A stretch of DNA of 48,766 bases, from NCBI GenBank assembly GCA_002869585.1, contig PKUO01000099.1:1-48766 (forward strand), in the 5' to 3' direction. This document shows positions 17,216-26,704 of the stretch, piece by piece. This DNA is from Sedimenticola sp. Its GTDB lineage: Bacteria; Pseudomonadota; Gammaproteobacteria; Chromatiales; Chromatiaceae. How positions within the stretch are numbered: the first letter of the stretch is position 1; every line of letters begins with the position of its first letter. The translations under genes and the position numbers were made by a program. Below the pieces are notes generated by a model. The model saw nothing but the letters and a program-made list of their open reading frames with translations. It was not told the DNA's origin and ran no database searches.

Positions 17216-17965
17216 CTAGAGCTTGAAGCCGCGGTGGACCGTGACGATGCCGCCGGTCAGGTTGTGGTAGTCGCAGCGCTCCAGCCCGGCCTCCTCCATC
17301 ATCCCCTTCAGGGTTTCCTGGTCGGGGTGCATGCGGATCGATTCGGCCAGATAGCGATAGCTGGCCTCGTCCTTGGCCACCAGGCGTCCCATCAGCGGCA
17401 GCAGCTTGAAGGAGTAGAGATCATAGATCGCCTTGAGCGGATCGCCCTTGGGATGGGAGAACTCCAGCACCATCACCCGTCCACCGGGCTTGAGGACGCG
17501 CCGCATCTCCGTCAATGCCTGCTGCTTGTCGGTGACATTGCGCAGGCCGAAGGCGATGGTGACGCAGTCGAAACTGTTGTCCTGAAAGGGGATGGCCTCG
17601 GCGTTCACCTGGGTGTATTCGATGTTACCGACCAGGCCGGAATCGGCCATGCGCATGCGCCCCTGGGCGAGCATGGCGTTGTTGATGTCGCTCATCACCA
17701 CCAGGCCTTCCGGTCCCACCAGCCCGGCAAAGCGGCTGGCGAGATCACCGGTACCTGAGGCCAGGTCGAGCACCCTCTGGCCGCGCCGGATGCCCGCCAT
17801 CTCGATGGCGAAGCGTTTCCACAGCCGATGCACGCCCATCGACATCAGGTCATTCATCAGGTCGTAACGGCTGGCGACGGAATCAAAAACCTCCCGCACC
17901 CGTTGTGCCTTCTCCTCGGTTTTCACCGTCTCGAAACCGAAATGCGTGGTTTTTTCCTCTGCCAT
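17216..17965 (-). CDS. ubiE: Demethylmenaquinone/2-methoxy-6-polyprenyl-1,4-benzoquinol methyltransferase
   Basis: C-methyltransferase in ubiquinone (and, where present, menaquinone) synthesis. The 249-residue sequence starts with [16 protein letters not shown], the UbiE N-terminal signature, and [20 protein letters not shown] motif I is [12 protein letters not shown] at about 65-76. The family segments [15 protein letters not shown] and [10 protein letters not shown] follow. The terminal [12 protein letters not shown] is the standard end. First gene of the ubiE-ubiJ-ubiB operon; 132 bases separate it from the EAL gene upstream, where a promoter is expected. Confidence 0.97.
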   Translation of the reverse strand: MAEEKTTHFGFETVKTEEKAQRVREVFDSVASRYDLMNDLMSMGVHRLWKRFAIEMAGIRRGQRVLDLASGTGDLASRFAGLVGPEGLVVMSDINNAMLAQGRMRMADSGLVGNIEYTQVNAEAIPFQDNSFDCVTIAFGLRNVTDKQQALTEMRRVLKPGGRVMVLEFSHPKGDPLKAIYDLYSFKLLPLMGRLVAKDEASYRYLAESIRMHPDQETLKGMMEEAGLERCDYHNLTGGIVTVHRGFKL

Positions 17966-18097
17966 GGATGCTCTCGCTGTTGATCACTGCTCTGGACTGG
18001 CCGATTTTACTGTGTTTTGACCAGTGAATTCACGTTTATTTACGCCAGGGCGGGCCGGGGATTGATCAGAATGTCTGATCGGCGGGATTTTGTGGAC

Positions 18098-21040
18098 TCA
18101 GGCCAGAGTCTCCAGCCAGTGCTGGACCCAGGTTTCGGCAGGGGTGGGTTTGCCATACAGATAACCCTGGTAGAGCATGCTTTCTCGATTGTTGAAAAAC
18201 GCCGCCTGCTCCGGGGTTTCGACACCTTCGGCAACTACCCGCAGATGCATGTTCTCGGCGACCGCGAGGATGGTTTCAACCAGGGCGGCGTCATCCGGAT
18301 CTGTCGGGGCGTCCTGCACAAATACCCGGTCGATCTTCAGCTCCTGGATGGGCAGACGCTTCAGGTAGGAGAGCGATGAGTAGCCGGTGCCGAAATCGTC
18401 CAGAGAGAAGTGGATACCGGTCTCGCAGAGTTCCGACATCTTGATGATGGTGTCGTTGATGTCGGTGATGAACAGCCCCTCGGTGACCTCCAGGGTCAGG
18501 CGTGTCGGATCGACGCCGGTGGTGGTGAGCAGGTCCCTGATCCAGGGCACAAAGCCTGGTTGGCGGAAATGGCGTGGGCTCAGATTGACCGAGACCCGCA
18601 GCGGATGGCCGGCCATGTTCTCGCGCGCCATCAGTTCGCAGGTCTCGATCAGCACCCAGCTGTCGAGATCGATGATCAGGTCCGATTTTTCTGCAACCGG
18701 AATAAACACGCCGGGCGGGAGCAGGCCGCGCTCGGGGTGTTCCCAGCGCACCAGCGCCTCGGCTCCAGTGATCTGTCCATCGCCGTTGACCTGGGATTGC
18801 AGGTAGAGGCGCAACTCCCCGGTCTCGATGGCGATCCGCAGTTCACGCTCGATGCGAAATTGCTGTTCCGCCTTCTCCCCCATCTCCGATTCGAAAAAGG
18901 AGGACTGGTTGCCGCCGTTATCCTTGGCGCGGTGCAGTGCCGTGTTCGCGCGGCGCATGATGACCTCGGGTACGTCATCATCCGGGGATTCGGGAAAGAG
19001 CGCGATTCCGAGGCTGAGGGTGACACTGATCGGTTGGTTGTCCAGGATGAAGGGTTTCGAGACCGCAGTGCGGATTTTTTCCGCCACCGAGAGTGAATGG
19101 CGGCTAGCCGCCGCCAGCTCGTTTTCCAGGTTGGGCAGCAGGATGGCGAACTCATCGGCGGAGAGGCGCGCGAAGGTATCGCCATCCCTGAGCAGATCCT
19201 GAATGCGTCTCGCCAGACTGGTTAAAAGTTCGTCGCCGGCATCCATGCCCTGGGCATTGTTGATGGTTTTGAAGCGGTCGATATTCAATAGCAACAGCGC
19301 GGTCGTCTGGCGTGAGCGTCGGCTGGCGGCGACCAGCTGGGCAAGGCGGTCCATCAACAGGGTGCGGTTTGGCAGCCCGGTGAGGCCATCGATATAGGCC
19401 AGCCGGTGGATCTGTTCCTGGGCCTGCTTCTGCTCGGTGATGTCCTGCTTGATGGCGACATAATGGCTGATCTGGCCATCGGTCTCCCGCACCGGGGCGA
19501 TGGTCGCCAGTTCGATAAATTCACTGCCATCCTTGCGCCGGTTGATCAGCTCGCCCGACCAGATCTCACCCCGGAGCAGGGTACTCCACATGGTCTGGTA
19601 GGTTGCGTGCGGTGTTTTACCTGATTTCAGCATGCGTGGATTTTTGCCCAGCAGCTCCTCCGGGCGATAGCCTGAGTTATCGATGAAGCACTGATTGACG
19701 TATTCGATTGAGCCGTCGAGGTTGGTGATGACGATACTTTCCGGGCTCTGCTCGACCACCATCGACAGCTTGCGGATCTTCTCTTCGTTGACCATGCGTT
19801 GGGTGATATCCCGGGCAATGGTAACCAGGGCGGAGCGCTCGCCCTGCTCGCCGAACACCGGCGTGCGGCGCACTTCCAGGGTGTGTTGCAGGTTGTCCGG
19901 TCCGTTGATCGCCTGGTGGTTGACCGATATGCTCCCGTTCCGCCAGGTGCTCTCATCGCGTTCTGTACAATTAGCGAGGAACTCCCTGAAGGTGGAGATA
20001 TGCTCAGACATCTCCTGCTCGGTCTGATTTTGCCAAGAAATAGTATCGAGCTGGAACATGCGTACGGCTGTTTGGTTGGCCAGTTGCCAGCGTCCCTCGC
20101 CATCCTTGACGAAAACCGCATCGGGGATGGCCTCCATGAAGGCCAGCAACCGGTCGTGGTTTTCCCGGAGTTTTTTCTCGGCGCTAATGCGGTTGGTGAT
20201 ATCCACCTGCACCTTGTCGGCCATCAGGTTGAAGCTGTCGGCCACCCGTCTGATCTCGTCCCGGCCTTGGTCGACGATGCGCGCACTATACTCCCCGTCG
20301 GCAATGTTCTCCGCGCCGGCGCGTAGCTGTGCCAGGCGTCGCAGAACAAGACGTTCGAGCGTCACCCCAAGGGCGATAAACAGTATCGCGTAGACGATCA
20401 GGGACTTGATCACCTCGCTGCCCCATACCCTTGCCAGGCGGTTATCGAATTTTCCAGTGGGTATCCTGATACTGGCAATGCCGCGCAGTTCACCGGTCTT
20501 GTAGCCGAAGGCCTGGTCGTAGTTGTCGCGTATGCTTTGCGGGGCGTCTTCCGGATCGCCGTGACATTTCAGGCAATAGGCCTCGGTCCAGATGGGCGCG
20601 GTATAGAGTAGGTATTTGGTGTCGTCCTTCCCGGTGATGCGCCGCAGTTGCTCCTTCTCGGCCGGATTGGTGCGAAACCAGTCGATCGACGCCATCTCGA
20701 ACTCGTCCGCCAGGTTGTTGGGGTTTCTCGGCTGATCGGAGACGTTGTTGAAAATAATCCCGCTTGTGCTCCAGTTGGAGAACTCCTGGGAAACCCGTGG
20801 CACTGAGTGGGCGGGCAGCAGGGCAAGGGTGTCGTCGGTGACCTCCAGCTTGCTCTTGATGAAGGCCTTCTGATACACCCGGCGCGTCGCCATCATCATT
20901 CCGTAGATGTCGCGCGCGTCGGTGCTGATCTCGCTCCAGAGCTCGGCTTTCATCTTCCTGTAACTGATGGTGATGTCGATGGCCAGCATCACCAGCAACA
21001 GCGCACTCATCATCAGCCAGATTTTTGTCTTTAGTTTCAT
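18098..21040 (-). CDS. Heme-domain (DUF3365) HAMP-PAS-PAS-GGDEF(degenerate)-EAL sensor
   Basis: Membrane c-di-GMP regulator. From ATG 21040 (980 residues): membrane helix at about 6-26; periplasmic DUF3365/Tll0287-like domain to about 206 with CLKCH (156-160), a covalent heme c site; second helix 211-230; HAMP to about 281; PAS at about 296-416 and 421-536; GGDEF-like domain 544-716; EAL 726-975. The GGDEF motif reads SADEF, so cyclase activity is unlikely, though the RxxD inhibitory site (RDGD) remains. The EAL side keeps EALVRW, VNLSPRHF, EVTEG, DDFGTGYSS, KIDRVFV and EGVET, so phosphodiesterase activity is likely. TTG 21067 is an alternative start; neither has a good Shine-Dalgarno. Confidence 0.9.
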   Translation of the reverse strand: MKLKTKIWLMMSALLLVMLAIDITISYRKMKAELWSEISTDARDIYGMMMATRRVYQKAFIKSKLEVTDDTLALLPAHSVPRVSQEFSNWSTSGIIFNNVSDQPRNPNNLADEFEMASIDWFRTNPAEKEQLRRITGKDDTKYLLYTAPIWTEAYCLKCHGDPEDAPQSIRDNYDQAFGYKTGELRGIASIRIPTGKFDNRLARVWGSEVIKSLIVYAILFIALGVTLERLVLRRLAQLRAGAENIADGEYSARIVDQGRDEIRRVADSFNLMADKVQVDITNRISAEKKLRENHDRLLAFMEAIPDAVFVKDGEGRWQLANQTAVRMFQLDTISWQNQTEQEMSEHISTFREFLANCTERDESTWRNGSISVNHQAINGPDNLQHTLEVRRTPVFGEQGERSALVTIARDITQRMVNEEKIRKLSMVVEQSPESIVITNLDGSIEYVNQCFIDNSGYRPEELLGKNPRMLKSGKTPHATYQTMWSTLLRGEIWSGELINRRKDGSEFIELATIAPVRETDGQISHYVAIKQDITEQKQAQEQIHRLAYIDGLTGLPNRTLLMDRLAQLVAASRRSRQTTALLLLNIDRFKTINNAQGMDAGDELLTSLARRIQDLLRDGDTFARLSADEFAILLPNLENELAAASRHSLSVAEKIRTAVSKPFILDNQPISVTLSLGIALFPESPDDDVPEVIMRRANTALHRAKDNGGNQSSFFESEMGEKAEQQFRIERELRIAIETGELRLYLQSQVNGDGQITGAEALVRWEHPERGLLPPGVFIPVAEKSDLIIDLDSWVLIETCELMARENMAGHPLRVSVNLSPRHFRQPGFVPWIRDLLTTTGVDPTRLTLEVTEGLFITDINDTIIKMSELCETGIHFSLDDFGTGYSSLSYLKRLPIQELKIDRVFVQDAPTDPDDAALVETILAVAENMHLRVVAEGVETPEQAAFFNNRESMLYQGYLYGKPTPAETWVQHWLETLA

Positions 21041-21065
21041 GCGGCGGTTGTTGGAAAATTGGCTC

Positions 21066-21095
21066 AAAAAAAGATATGACAGGGTCGAGCCCTGT
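21066..21095 (-). terminator. Terminator-like hairpin just upstream of the EAL gene
   Basis: Read leftward, ACAGGG and CCCTGT form a six-base stem around a five-base loop (21095-21079), followed after six bases by a run of seven T (21072-21066). It lies about 170 bases after the DUF971 gene and about 26 bases before the EAL start codon. It may end the hslVU-DUF971 transcript or act as an attenuator in the EAL leader. The six-base gap before the T-run weakens the terminator call. Confidence 0.45.
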
Positions 21096-21216
21096 TTGCC
21101 TGGTCTCAGGTTAGCGGCAGATTATCTTCAACCTGAAGGGGTAAGTTTAGATCAGGGGATGCGATTCGCCCGACAGTGGGCCGAAATTGCGGCTGTTACT
21201 GGGTCAGTGCGGATGG

Positions 21217-21251
21217 TCAGGCGACGGATGCGTGCTGCTTCCGCCGCCTGA
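21217..21251. terminator. Long hairpin downstream of the DUF971 gene
   Basis: TCAGGCGACGG (21217-21227) and CCGCCGCCTGA (21241-21251) pair over 11 positions with one mismatch. It starts 12 bases after the stop of the leftward DUF971 gene. No T-run follows, so it is better seen as an mRNA 3'-end stabilising hairpin or a Rho-assisted terminator. The remaining bases of 21041-21263 show nothing else convincing. Confidence 0.4.
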
Positions 21252-21263
21252 AAGGGAGGGGGA

Positions 21264-21629
21264 TCAGTTGGTCTCTTTGCGCTTGTGGCCGGCGGCCTCA
21301 AGCCGGGCGAGGTAGTTTGCCCAGTTTTTGTCGTGCTCGGCGCCCAGCCGGTAGAGGGTGTCCCAGGAGTATATGCCGGTGTTGTGGCCGTCATCGAAAT
21401 GCAGACACACCGCATAGTTGCCGACCGGGGTCACCTGATCTATACCCACATCCTCCTTGCCGACCTGAAGCACTTCCTGACCTGGGCCATGCCCCTGAAC
21501 CTCGGCAGAGGGGGAGAATACGCGCAGGTATTCGCAGGGCAGATTGAATTTGGAGCCGTCATCAAAGCTGATCTCCAGCACCTTGGATGTGCGGTGCAGA
21601 TTCAGCTCGGTGGGTGCGTGTTTGGACAT
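21264..21629 (-). CDS. DUF971 (gamma-butyrobetaine hydroxylase N-terminal-like) protein
   Basis: A 121-residue single-domain protein of the DUF971/GBBH-like N-terminal family, seen as LEISFDDGSKFNLPCEYLRVFSPSAE at the N-terminus and VTPVGNYAVCLHFDDGHNTGIYSWDTLYRLG in the centre. In gamma-butyrobetaine hydroxylase this domain binds zinc, but the role of the free-standing form is unknown. It follows hslU in the same direction, an arrangement common in proteobacteria, and may be part of the hslVU transcript (71-base gap). Confidence 0.88.
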   Translation of the reverse strand: MSKHAPTELNLHRTSKVLEISFDDGSKFNLPCEYLRVFSPSAEVQGHGPGQEVLQVGKEDVGIDQVTPVGNYAVCLHFDDGHNTGIYSWDTLYRLGAEHDKNWANYLARLEAAGHKRKETN

Positions 21630-21700
21630 GGTTACTTCTCCTAAGCGGATCAGGTGAGGGTTGTTGAGTCCCGGCTGATCCTGGTCATTATCAAATGGGT

Positions 21701-23038
21701 CTAGAGGATGAACCGGCTCAGATCCTCGTTTGAGGCGAGTTCGGACAGATTGTTATCGACGTATTCGCGATCCACGGTGATGGTGGTTCCCGGGACATCG
21801 CTGGCAGTGAAGGAGATGCCTTCGAGCAGGCGCTCGATCACCGTGTGCAGGCGCCGCGCACCGATATTCTCGGTGGATTCGTTCACCTCCCAGGCGATCT
21901 CGGCCATGCGCTGCAGGCCGTCATCGGTGAACTCCAGGGTCACCCCTTCGGTGGCCAGCAGGGCCTTGTACTGGTCGGTGAGCGAGGCGTCGGGTTCAGT
22001 GAGGATGCGCACGAAGTCCTCGCTGCTGAGTGCGTCCAGCTCGACCCGTATCGGCAGACGGCCCTGCAGCTCGGGGATCAGATCCGAGGGCTTGGACAGG
22101 TGGAAAGCGCCGGAGGCAATGAACAGGATGTGGTCGGTCTTGACCGTGCCCTGCTTGGTGGAGACGGTGCAGCCCTCGACCAGGGGAAGCAGATCGCGCT
22201 GCACGCCCTCGCGGGAGACATCCGGACCACCATATTCAGAGCGCTTCGCCACCTTGTCCAGCTCATCGAGGAAGACGATGCCGTGCTGCTCCACCATCTC
22301 CAGGGCGTGCAGCTTGAGATCCTCGTCGTTGACACGCTTGGCCGCCTCTTCGTCGCGCAGGATCTTCAGGGCATCCTTGATACGCATCTTGCGCTTGCGG
22401 GTGCGGGTGCCGCCCATGTTCTGAAACAGCCCCTGCAACTGGCTGGTCATCTCCTCCATACCCGGCGGGGCCATGATCTCCACGCCGAGCGAGGCGCCGG
22501 TTACCTCGATGTCGATCTCCTTGTCGTTCAGCTCGCCGTTTCGGATCTTCTGGCGGAACTTCTCGCGCGTGGTTGAGGTGTCGGTTTCCGGGGTGCTGTC
22601 GTTCTCCCAGCTCGGTTTGCTGGGGCGCGGCAACAGGGTGTCGAGCACCCGCTCCTCGGCGGCTTCGGCAGCTTTGTCCTGGACCTTCTCCATCGCCTGC
22701 TCACGCACCATTTTCATGGCGGAATCGGCAAGATCGCGGATGATCGACTCAACATCACGGCCAACATAGCCTACTTCGGTGAATTTAGTCGCCTCGATCT
22801 TGATGAACGGGGCGTTCGCCAGCTTTGCCAGGCGGCGGGCGATTTCGGTCTTTCCAACCCCGGTCGGGCCGATCATCAGGATGTTTTTCGGGGTGATCTC
22901 GTTGCGCAGTTCGTTGCTCACCTGAGAGCGGCGCCAGCGGTTGCGCAGGGCGATGGCCACTGCGCGCTTGGCGGCTGCCTGGCCGATGATGTGCTTGTCC
23001 AGCTCACGGACAATCTCTTGGGGGGTTATTTCTGCCAT
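21701..23038 (-). CDS. hslU: ATP-dependent protease ATPase subunit HslU
   Basis: AAA+ unfoldase of the HslUV protease. The 445-residue protein starts [16 protein letters not shown], with Walker A GPTGVGKT at 57-64 and the pore motif GYVGRDV. A family-specific I domain (about 110-240) is followed by Walker [11 protein letters not shown] and the sensor region. The C-terminal tail ends SRFIL, the segment that inserts into HslV to activate it. It starts 18 bases after hslV and is cotranscribed with it. Confidence 0.97.
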   Translation of the reverse strand: MAEITPQEIVRELDKHIIGQAAAKRAVAIALRNRWRRSQVSNELRNEITPKNILMIGPTGVGKTEIARRLAKLANAPFIKIEATKFTEVGYVGRDVESIIRDLADSAMKMVREQAMEKVQDKAAEAAEERVLDTLLPRPSKPSWENDSTPETDTSTTREKFRQKIRNGELNDKEIDIEVTGASLGVEIMAPPGMEEMTSQLQGLFQNMGGTRTRKRKMRIKDALKILRDEEAAKRVNDEDLKLHALEMVEQHGIVFLDELDKVAKRSEYGGPDVSREGVQRDLLPLVEGCTVSTKQGTVKTDHILFIASGAFHLSKPSDLIPELQGRLPIRVELDALSSEDFVRILTEPDASLTDQYKALLATEGVTLEFTDDGLQRMAEIAWEVNESTENIGARRLHTVIERLLEGISFTASDVPGTTITVDREYVDNNLSELASNEDLSRFIL

Positions 23039-23056
23039 GATGCTTGAGGCGTCCTG

Positions 23057-23599
23057 TTAGTCGCAGTCGAGTTCTTCAATGACGAGGTTGTGATTGGTAT
23101 AAACACAGATGTCGGCGGCGATGTTCAGCCCCTTTTCAACGATCTCCCTCGCGCTCATCTCGGTGGTGTCCAGCATCGCCCGGGCCGCCGCCTGGGCGAA
23201 GGGGCCGCCGGAGCCGATCGCCATCAGGCTGTATTCCGGCTCGATCACGTCGCCGTTGCCGGTGATGATCAGCGAGGCCTCCTTGTCGGCCACCAGCAGC
23301 AGCGCCTCGAGTCGGCGCAGCATGCGGTCGGTGCGCCAGTCCTTGGCCAGCTCCACCGCGGCGCGGGTCAGTTGTCCCTGGTGTTTTTCCAGCTTGCCTT
23401 CAAACCGCTCGAACAGGGTGAAGGCATCGGCCGTGGCGCCGGCAAAACCGGCCAGCACCTGGTTCTTGTAGAGACGGCGCACCTTGCGGGCATTGCCTTT
23501 CATCACGGTGTTGCCCATGGAGACCTGGCCATCGCCGCCGATCACCACCTTGCCGTTGCGCCGGATGGATAAAATTGTTGTGCCTCGAAGTGACTCCAC
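23057..23599 (-). CDS. hslV: ATP-dependent protease proteolytic subunit HslV
   Basis: Threonine peptidase of the HslUV complex. The 180-residue precursor starts at GTG 23599 and reads MESLRG before TTILSIRR. The six-residue prefix would be removed to expose the catalytic N-terminal threonine, as in other proteobacterial HslV. The core has [22 protein letters not shown] and [12 protein letters not shown], both conserved. A near-consensus sigma-32 promoter lies about 50 bases upstream, in keeping with heat-shock control of hslVU in E. coli. Confidence 0.97.
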   Translation of the reverse strand: MESLRGTTILSIRRNGKVVIGGDGQVSMGNTVMKGNARKVRRLYKNQVLAGFAGATADAFTLFERFEGKLEKHQGQLTRAAVELAKDWRTDRMLRRLEALLLVADKEASLIITGNGDVIEPEYSLMAIGSGGPFAQAAARAMLDTTEMSAREIVEKGLNIAADICVYTNHNLVIEELDCD

Positions 23600-23646
23600 G
23601 TGTCAGGCCCCTGGATTGCTGAAAAACGCCTATTATACCTGAGACC

Positions 23647-23675
23647 ATATGGTGGGGTGAGGGGCTGATTTCAAG
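23647..23675 (-). promoter_or_regulatory. Sigma-32 (heat shock) promoter of hslVU
   Basis: Read leftward, CTTGAAA (23675-23669) is followed after 14 bases by CACCATAT (23654-23647). The consensus for RpoH promoters is CTTGAAA, 11-16 bases, CCCCATNT; the -35 is perfect and the -10 differs at one place. The start site would be near 23640, about 40 bases before the hslV GTG. A sigma-70-like TATAAT (23637-23632) lies just downstream, but without a good -35. Confidence 0.8.
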
Positions 23676-23724
23676 GGGCGCTGGCAATTGGTCCCGTCCA
23701 GGCAGGGATAGGGTGGCGATCGGC

Positions 23725-24255
23725 TCAGTGCAGGGGCTTTGGCGCAGCCTTGCCGCCTGGTTTCTGCGGTGATTCGCCGGGCGCGTCCAGGGCCCATTCG
23801 GCCTTTTCCGCACCCACCTGTATCAGCTTGGCCAGGGTATGCAACAGCTTCTGGCTGAGGTTGAGATTGATGTTCTTGTCTGTATCCGTACCCAGGGTGA
23901 GTTTGATCATCTCCTCTTTCAGCCGGGTGTACTGGATGCGTGTGACCAGCACCAGCTCCTTGCCCAGGGGGTGGCTGCTGGCGTTTTCCTTGTACTCGGT
24001 GCTGAAGTCGGCGTTGCTGGTGGCCGCCTCGCGCTGGAATTCGTTGATCGCCTTCTGGGCCTGACGGCTGACTGCCCCCTCAGCCGGCTGACCGCCGTGG
24101 GTGATGCTGTCCAGCACCGAGAGCAGCAGTTTGCTGTAGCGGCGGGTGAGCCAGAGATTGATCTCGCTGTCGTCGCCAAAGCGGATGCGCAGCGCAAGCC
24201 GGTCTTCACCCGGTTGATACTGGATATTGAGTTGTTCGAGCTTTGCCAAGATCAA
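23725..24255 (-). CDS. Conserved hypothetical protein between xerC and hslV, 176 aa
   Basis: A soluble protein with no signal peptide. The first 60 residues look like a beta-rich domain (IQYQPGEDRLALRIRFGD, EINLWLTRRYSKLLLSVLD). A helical middle follows, then a second beta/helical part (LVLVTRIQYTRLKEEMIKLTLG, NINLNLSQKLLHTLAKLI) and a Pro/Lys/Gly-rich tail. I do not recognise a named family. Its ATG overlaps the xerC stop by four bases, so it is cotranscribed with xerC. It ends before the hslV heat-shock promoter, separate from the protease operon. Confidence 0.85.
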   Translation of the reverse strand: MILAKLEQLNIQYQPGEDRLALRIRFGDDSEINLWLTRRYSKLLLSVLDSITHGGQPAEGAVSRQAQKAINEFQREAATSNADFSTEYKENASSHPLGKELVLVTRIQYTRLKEEMIKLTLGTDTDKNINLNLSQKLLHTLAKLIQVGAEKAEWALDAPGESPQKPGGKAAPKPLH

Positions 24256-25166
24256 TCCTGTTTTTTCTTTTTGGCCCGCGGATGGGCGGCATCATAGACG
24301 CTGGCCAGATGCTGGAAGTCGAGATGGGTGTAGATCTGGGTGGTGCTGATGTCGGCATGTCCGAGCAGTTCCTGCACCGCGCGCAGGTTTCCCGAGGACT
24401 CCAGGATATGGCTGGCGAAGGAGTGACGCAACAGATGGGGGTGCAGATTGCGCCCTGCCCCCTGACGGAGCGCCCACTGCTTGAGGCGTTGCTGGACGCT
24501 GCGCGGGTGTATGCGCTGGCCGCGCTGGCTGACAAACAGCGCCGGTTCATCGCTTGCGGCCAGCTCCGGCCTCATCCTGAGCCAGTGTTCGAGCGCCTGC
24601 ATCGCCTTGCGTCCGATCGGCACACGGCGGGTCTTGTCGCCCTTGCCGGTCACCTCCAGTTCCGCATCCCTGGGATCGAAATCCTGGATGTTGATGGAGA
24701 TCAGCTCCGAGAGACTCAGGCCGGAGGAGTAGAACAGTTCCATCATCGCCAGATCGCGTGCAGCCAATGGCCCATCGGCATCGACATCCAGCAGCTGCCC
24801 CAGCTGGTCGGCATCGAGGGTGACCGGGAGCCTGCGCTGCACCTTGGGGGCCCGCACGCCCTGCGCCGGGTTGTTGTCGGCTTCACCTTCCCGCAGCAGG
24901 TAGCGATACAGGGCGCGCATCGAGGAGAGTTCGCGCTGCAGGCTCTTGCCGGAGATGCCTTTGCGGTGGCGGTTGGCGATATAGCCCCGGACCTGGGGCT
25001 GGGAGAGCAGCCGCCACTGTGCGACACCCTGTTCCCGGCACCAGGCGAGCAGCCGCTGGATATCCCGCTGGTAGTGTTCGCAGGTGCGCGGCGAGAGCCG
25101 CCGTTCGTGGCGGAGATGCTCGAGAAAGCGCTGCAGCCAGCGCTCCAGTGAATCGGTTTCAGACAT
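24252..25166 (-). CDS. xerC: Tyrosine recombinase XerC, first catalytic Arg replaced by Ser
   Basis: Site-specific recombinase that, with XerD, resolves chromosome dimers at dif. The N-terminal SAM-like DNA-binding domain spans about 8-105 and the catalytic domain about 115-295. Lys, the HxLR pair, the second His and Tyr are present as GKGDKTRR, HPHLLRHSFA, LGHADI and IYTHLDF. The first catalytic Arg, in GLRxSEL of other XerC proteins, reads GLSLSEL (AGT codon at 24714-24716). ATG 25166 (304 residues) is preferred; TTG 25175 is in frame. The gene follows DUF484 by about 18 bases and overlaps the next gene. Confidence 0.93.
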   Translation of the reverse strand: MSETDSLERWLQRFLEHLRHERRLSPRTCEHYQRDIQRLLAWCREQGVAQWRLLSQPQVRGYIANRHRKGISGKSLQRELSSMRALYRYLLREGEADNNPAQGVRAPKVQRRLPVTLDADQLGQLLDVDADGPLAARDLAMMELFYSSGLSLSELISINIQDFDPRDAELEVTGKGDKTRRVPIGRKAMQALEHWLRMRPELAASDEPALFVSQRGQRIHPRSVQQRLKQWALRQGAGRNLHPHLLRHSFASHILESSGNLRAVQELLGHADISTTQIYTHLDFQHLASVYDAAHPRAKKKKQD

Positions 25167-25184
25167 CAGGCGCAAACCATCAGG

Positions 25185-25877
25185 CTAGAATCCGGGTTCG
25201 GATACCACCTCGAGGGTTTTGCTGACAATCTCCCCGAGGCGGGCCAGATAGTCGGTGCCCATGCCGGGATGGAAGCGGTGCGGGTCCTTGCTGCCGATGG
25301 CGAGTATGCCGAGGATGCCGTCGGCCTGGATCGGGATCATCGCGGTGGAGCGCACGTCGTCCGACTGGGCGCCGAACAGGTAGCTCAGTTGCGCCTCGGT
25401 GATGCGGCCGCAGACCGGCTTGCAGGCGTCTATGAAGTCGCGAAAACCGTCCAGATCCGGGTTACTGCCCTCTGCCTCTGACTGGGAGAAGAGGTGCAGT
25501 TCAACTGCCTCGGCCTGAAAGTCGTCGTGCAGCTTGTCTTCCAGGGCGTTGACCACCTCGTCGAATTCGACGGCGTCGAGCAGGGTCAGGGTGAGATTGT
25601 GCAGCCGGTTGTTGAGCTGCTCGTTCTCTCTGGCGATGACCACCAGTTCGTCCAGCTTTTTCTTGTAGTGTTCGGACTGTTCACGCAGGGTTTTCACCTG
25701 ACGTTCGATCAGCGAGACGGCCTCTCCGCTGGCGTGGGAAACCTCGATCTGTTGCAGCAGTTCGCGATGGCGGTCGAAAAAATCGGGGTTGCCCTTCAGG
25801 TAATCGACAACGGTCTGTTCGATATCATCGCCGCTCTGTTTGCCTGCTACCTTGGCCTGGTCTGCCTGGGAGTTCAT
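25185..25877 (-). CDS. DUF484 family protein (GAF-like)
   Basis: Protein of unknown function found next to dapF and xerC across gammaproteobacteria. From ATG 25877 it has 230 residues. [24 protein letters not shown] is the DUF484 N-terminal signature. A coiled coil (about 55-95) leads to a GAF-like domain (about 100-225) ending [27 protein letters not shown]. The ATG overlaps the dapF stop (ATGA), so this start is preferred over the upstream in-frame one. Confidence 0.93.
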   Translation of the reverse strand: MNSQADQAKVAGKQSGDDIEQTVVDYLKGNPDFFDRHRELLQQIEVSHASGEAVSLIERQVKTLREQSEHYKKKLDELVVIARENEQLNNRLHNLTLTLLDAVEFDEVVNALEDKLHDDFQAEAVELHLFSQSEAEGSNPDLDGFRDFIDACKPVCGRITEAQLSYLFGAQSDDVRSTAMIPIQADGILGILAIGSKDPHRFHPGMGTDYLARLGEIVSKTLEVVSEPGF

Positions 25878-26704
25878 AGTTGTATTGTTCCTTCGAAGAC
25901 TGTGACCGCGGGGCCACTCATCCAAACCGGTTGATTATCACCCTGCCACTCTATCATAAGATCGCCTCCGGGGAGGCTCACCCGCACCCGTTCATCGAGC
26001 AGTCCCTGTATCCGCCCGGCAACCACGGCCGCGCAGGCCCCGGTCCCGCAGGCCAGGGTCTCCCCGGCACCACGTTCAAAGACGCGCAGCGCGATTTGTC
26101 CCCGTGACCGCACCTCCATGAAGCCGACGTTGACCCGCTCGGGGAAGCGGGGATGGCGTTCCAGCAGCGGGCCGAGGCTTTCTACCGGGGCCTGCTCCAC
26201 GCTGGCTACCTGCAATACTGCATGGGGATTGCCCATGGAGACAGCGCCGATGCTCAGGGTCTGACCATCGGCCTCGATGCTGTAGCTGCCCGCCTGGGCC
26301 TGGGCCTGAAAGGGTATTTTGGCCGGGTCCAGAACCGGCACGCCCATGTTGACGCGTACCTGTCCATCGGCTTCGTGATAGAGACGGATATTGCCGGACG
26401 CTGTGCCCACCGCGATCTCATCCTTGTCACACAATCCCTGGTCACGGACGAACCGGGCGAAGCAGCGGGCGCCGTTGCCGCACTGTCCCACCTCGGAGCC
26501 GTCGGCATTGATGATGCGGTAGTGGAAATCGCTGGCAGGATCACGCGCCTTTTCCACCAGCAGGATCTGGTCACAGCCGATGCCGAAGCGGCGATCTGCA
26601 ATCAGGCGGCACTGTTCGAGGCTCAGCTCCACCTGCTGATCGATGGCGTTGAACACCACGAAATCGTTGCCCAGGCCCTGCATTTTGGTGAATTTCAGTG
26701 TCAT
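25874..26704 (-). CDS. dapF: Diaminopimelate epimerase
   Basis: Converts LL- to meso-diaminopimelate for lysine and peptidoglycan synthesis. The 276-residue sequence opens [14 protein letters not shown]. The two catalytic cysteines are Cys75 in [10 protein letters not shown] and the first Cys of [12 protein letters not shown] (about residue 219). This is the usual pseudo-symmetric pair and a standard length (274-276). It heads a dapF-DUF484-xerC operon; lysA, the next enzyme of the pathway, lies 1.1 kb upstream on the same strand. Confidence 0.97.
   Translation of the reverse strand: MTLKFTKMQGLGNDFVVFNAIDQQVELSLEQCRLIADRRFGIGCDQILLVEKARDPASDFHYRIINADGSEVGQCGNGARCFARFVRDQGLCDKDEIAVGTASGNIRLYHEADGQVRVNMGVPVLDPAKIPFQAQAQAGSYSIEADGQTLSIGAVSMGNPHAVLQVASVEQAPVESLGPLLERHPRFPERVNVGFMEVRSRGQIALRVFERGAGETLACGTGACAAVVAGRIQGLLDERVRVSLPGGDLMIEWQGDNQPVWMSGPAVTVFEGTIQL

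Noticed and set aside
18064-18080. GATCAG/CTGATC hairpin after the heme-EAL gene as terminator
   Set aside because: Six-base stem with no T-run on either side.
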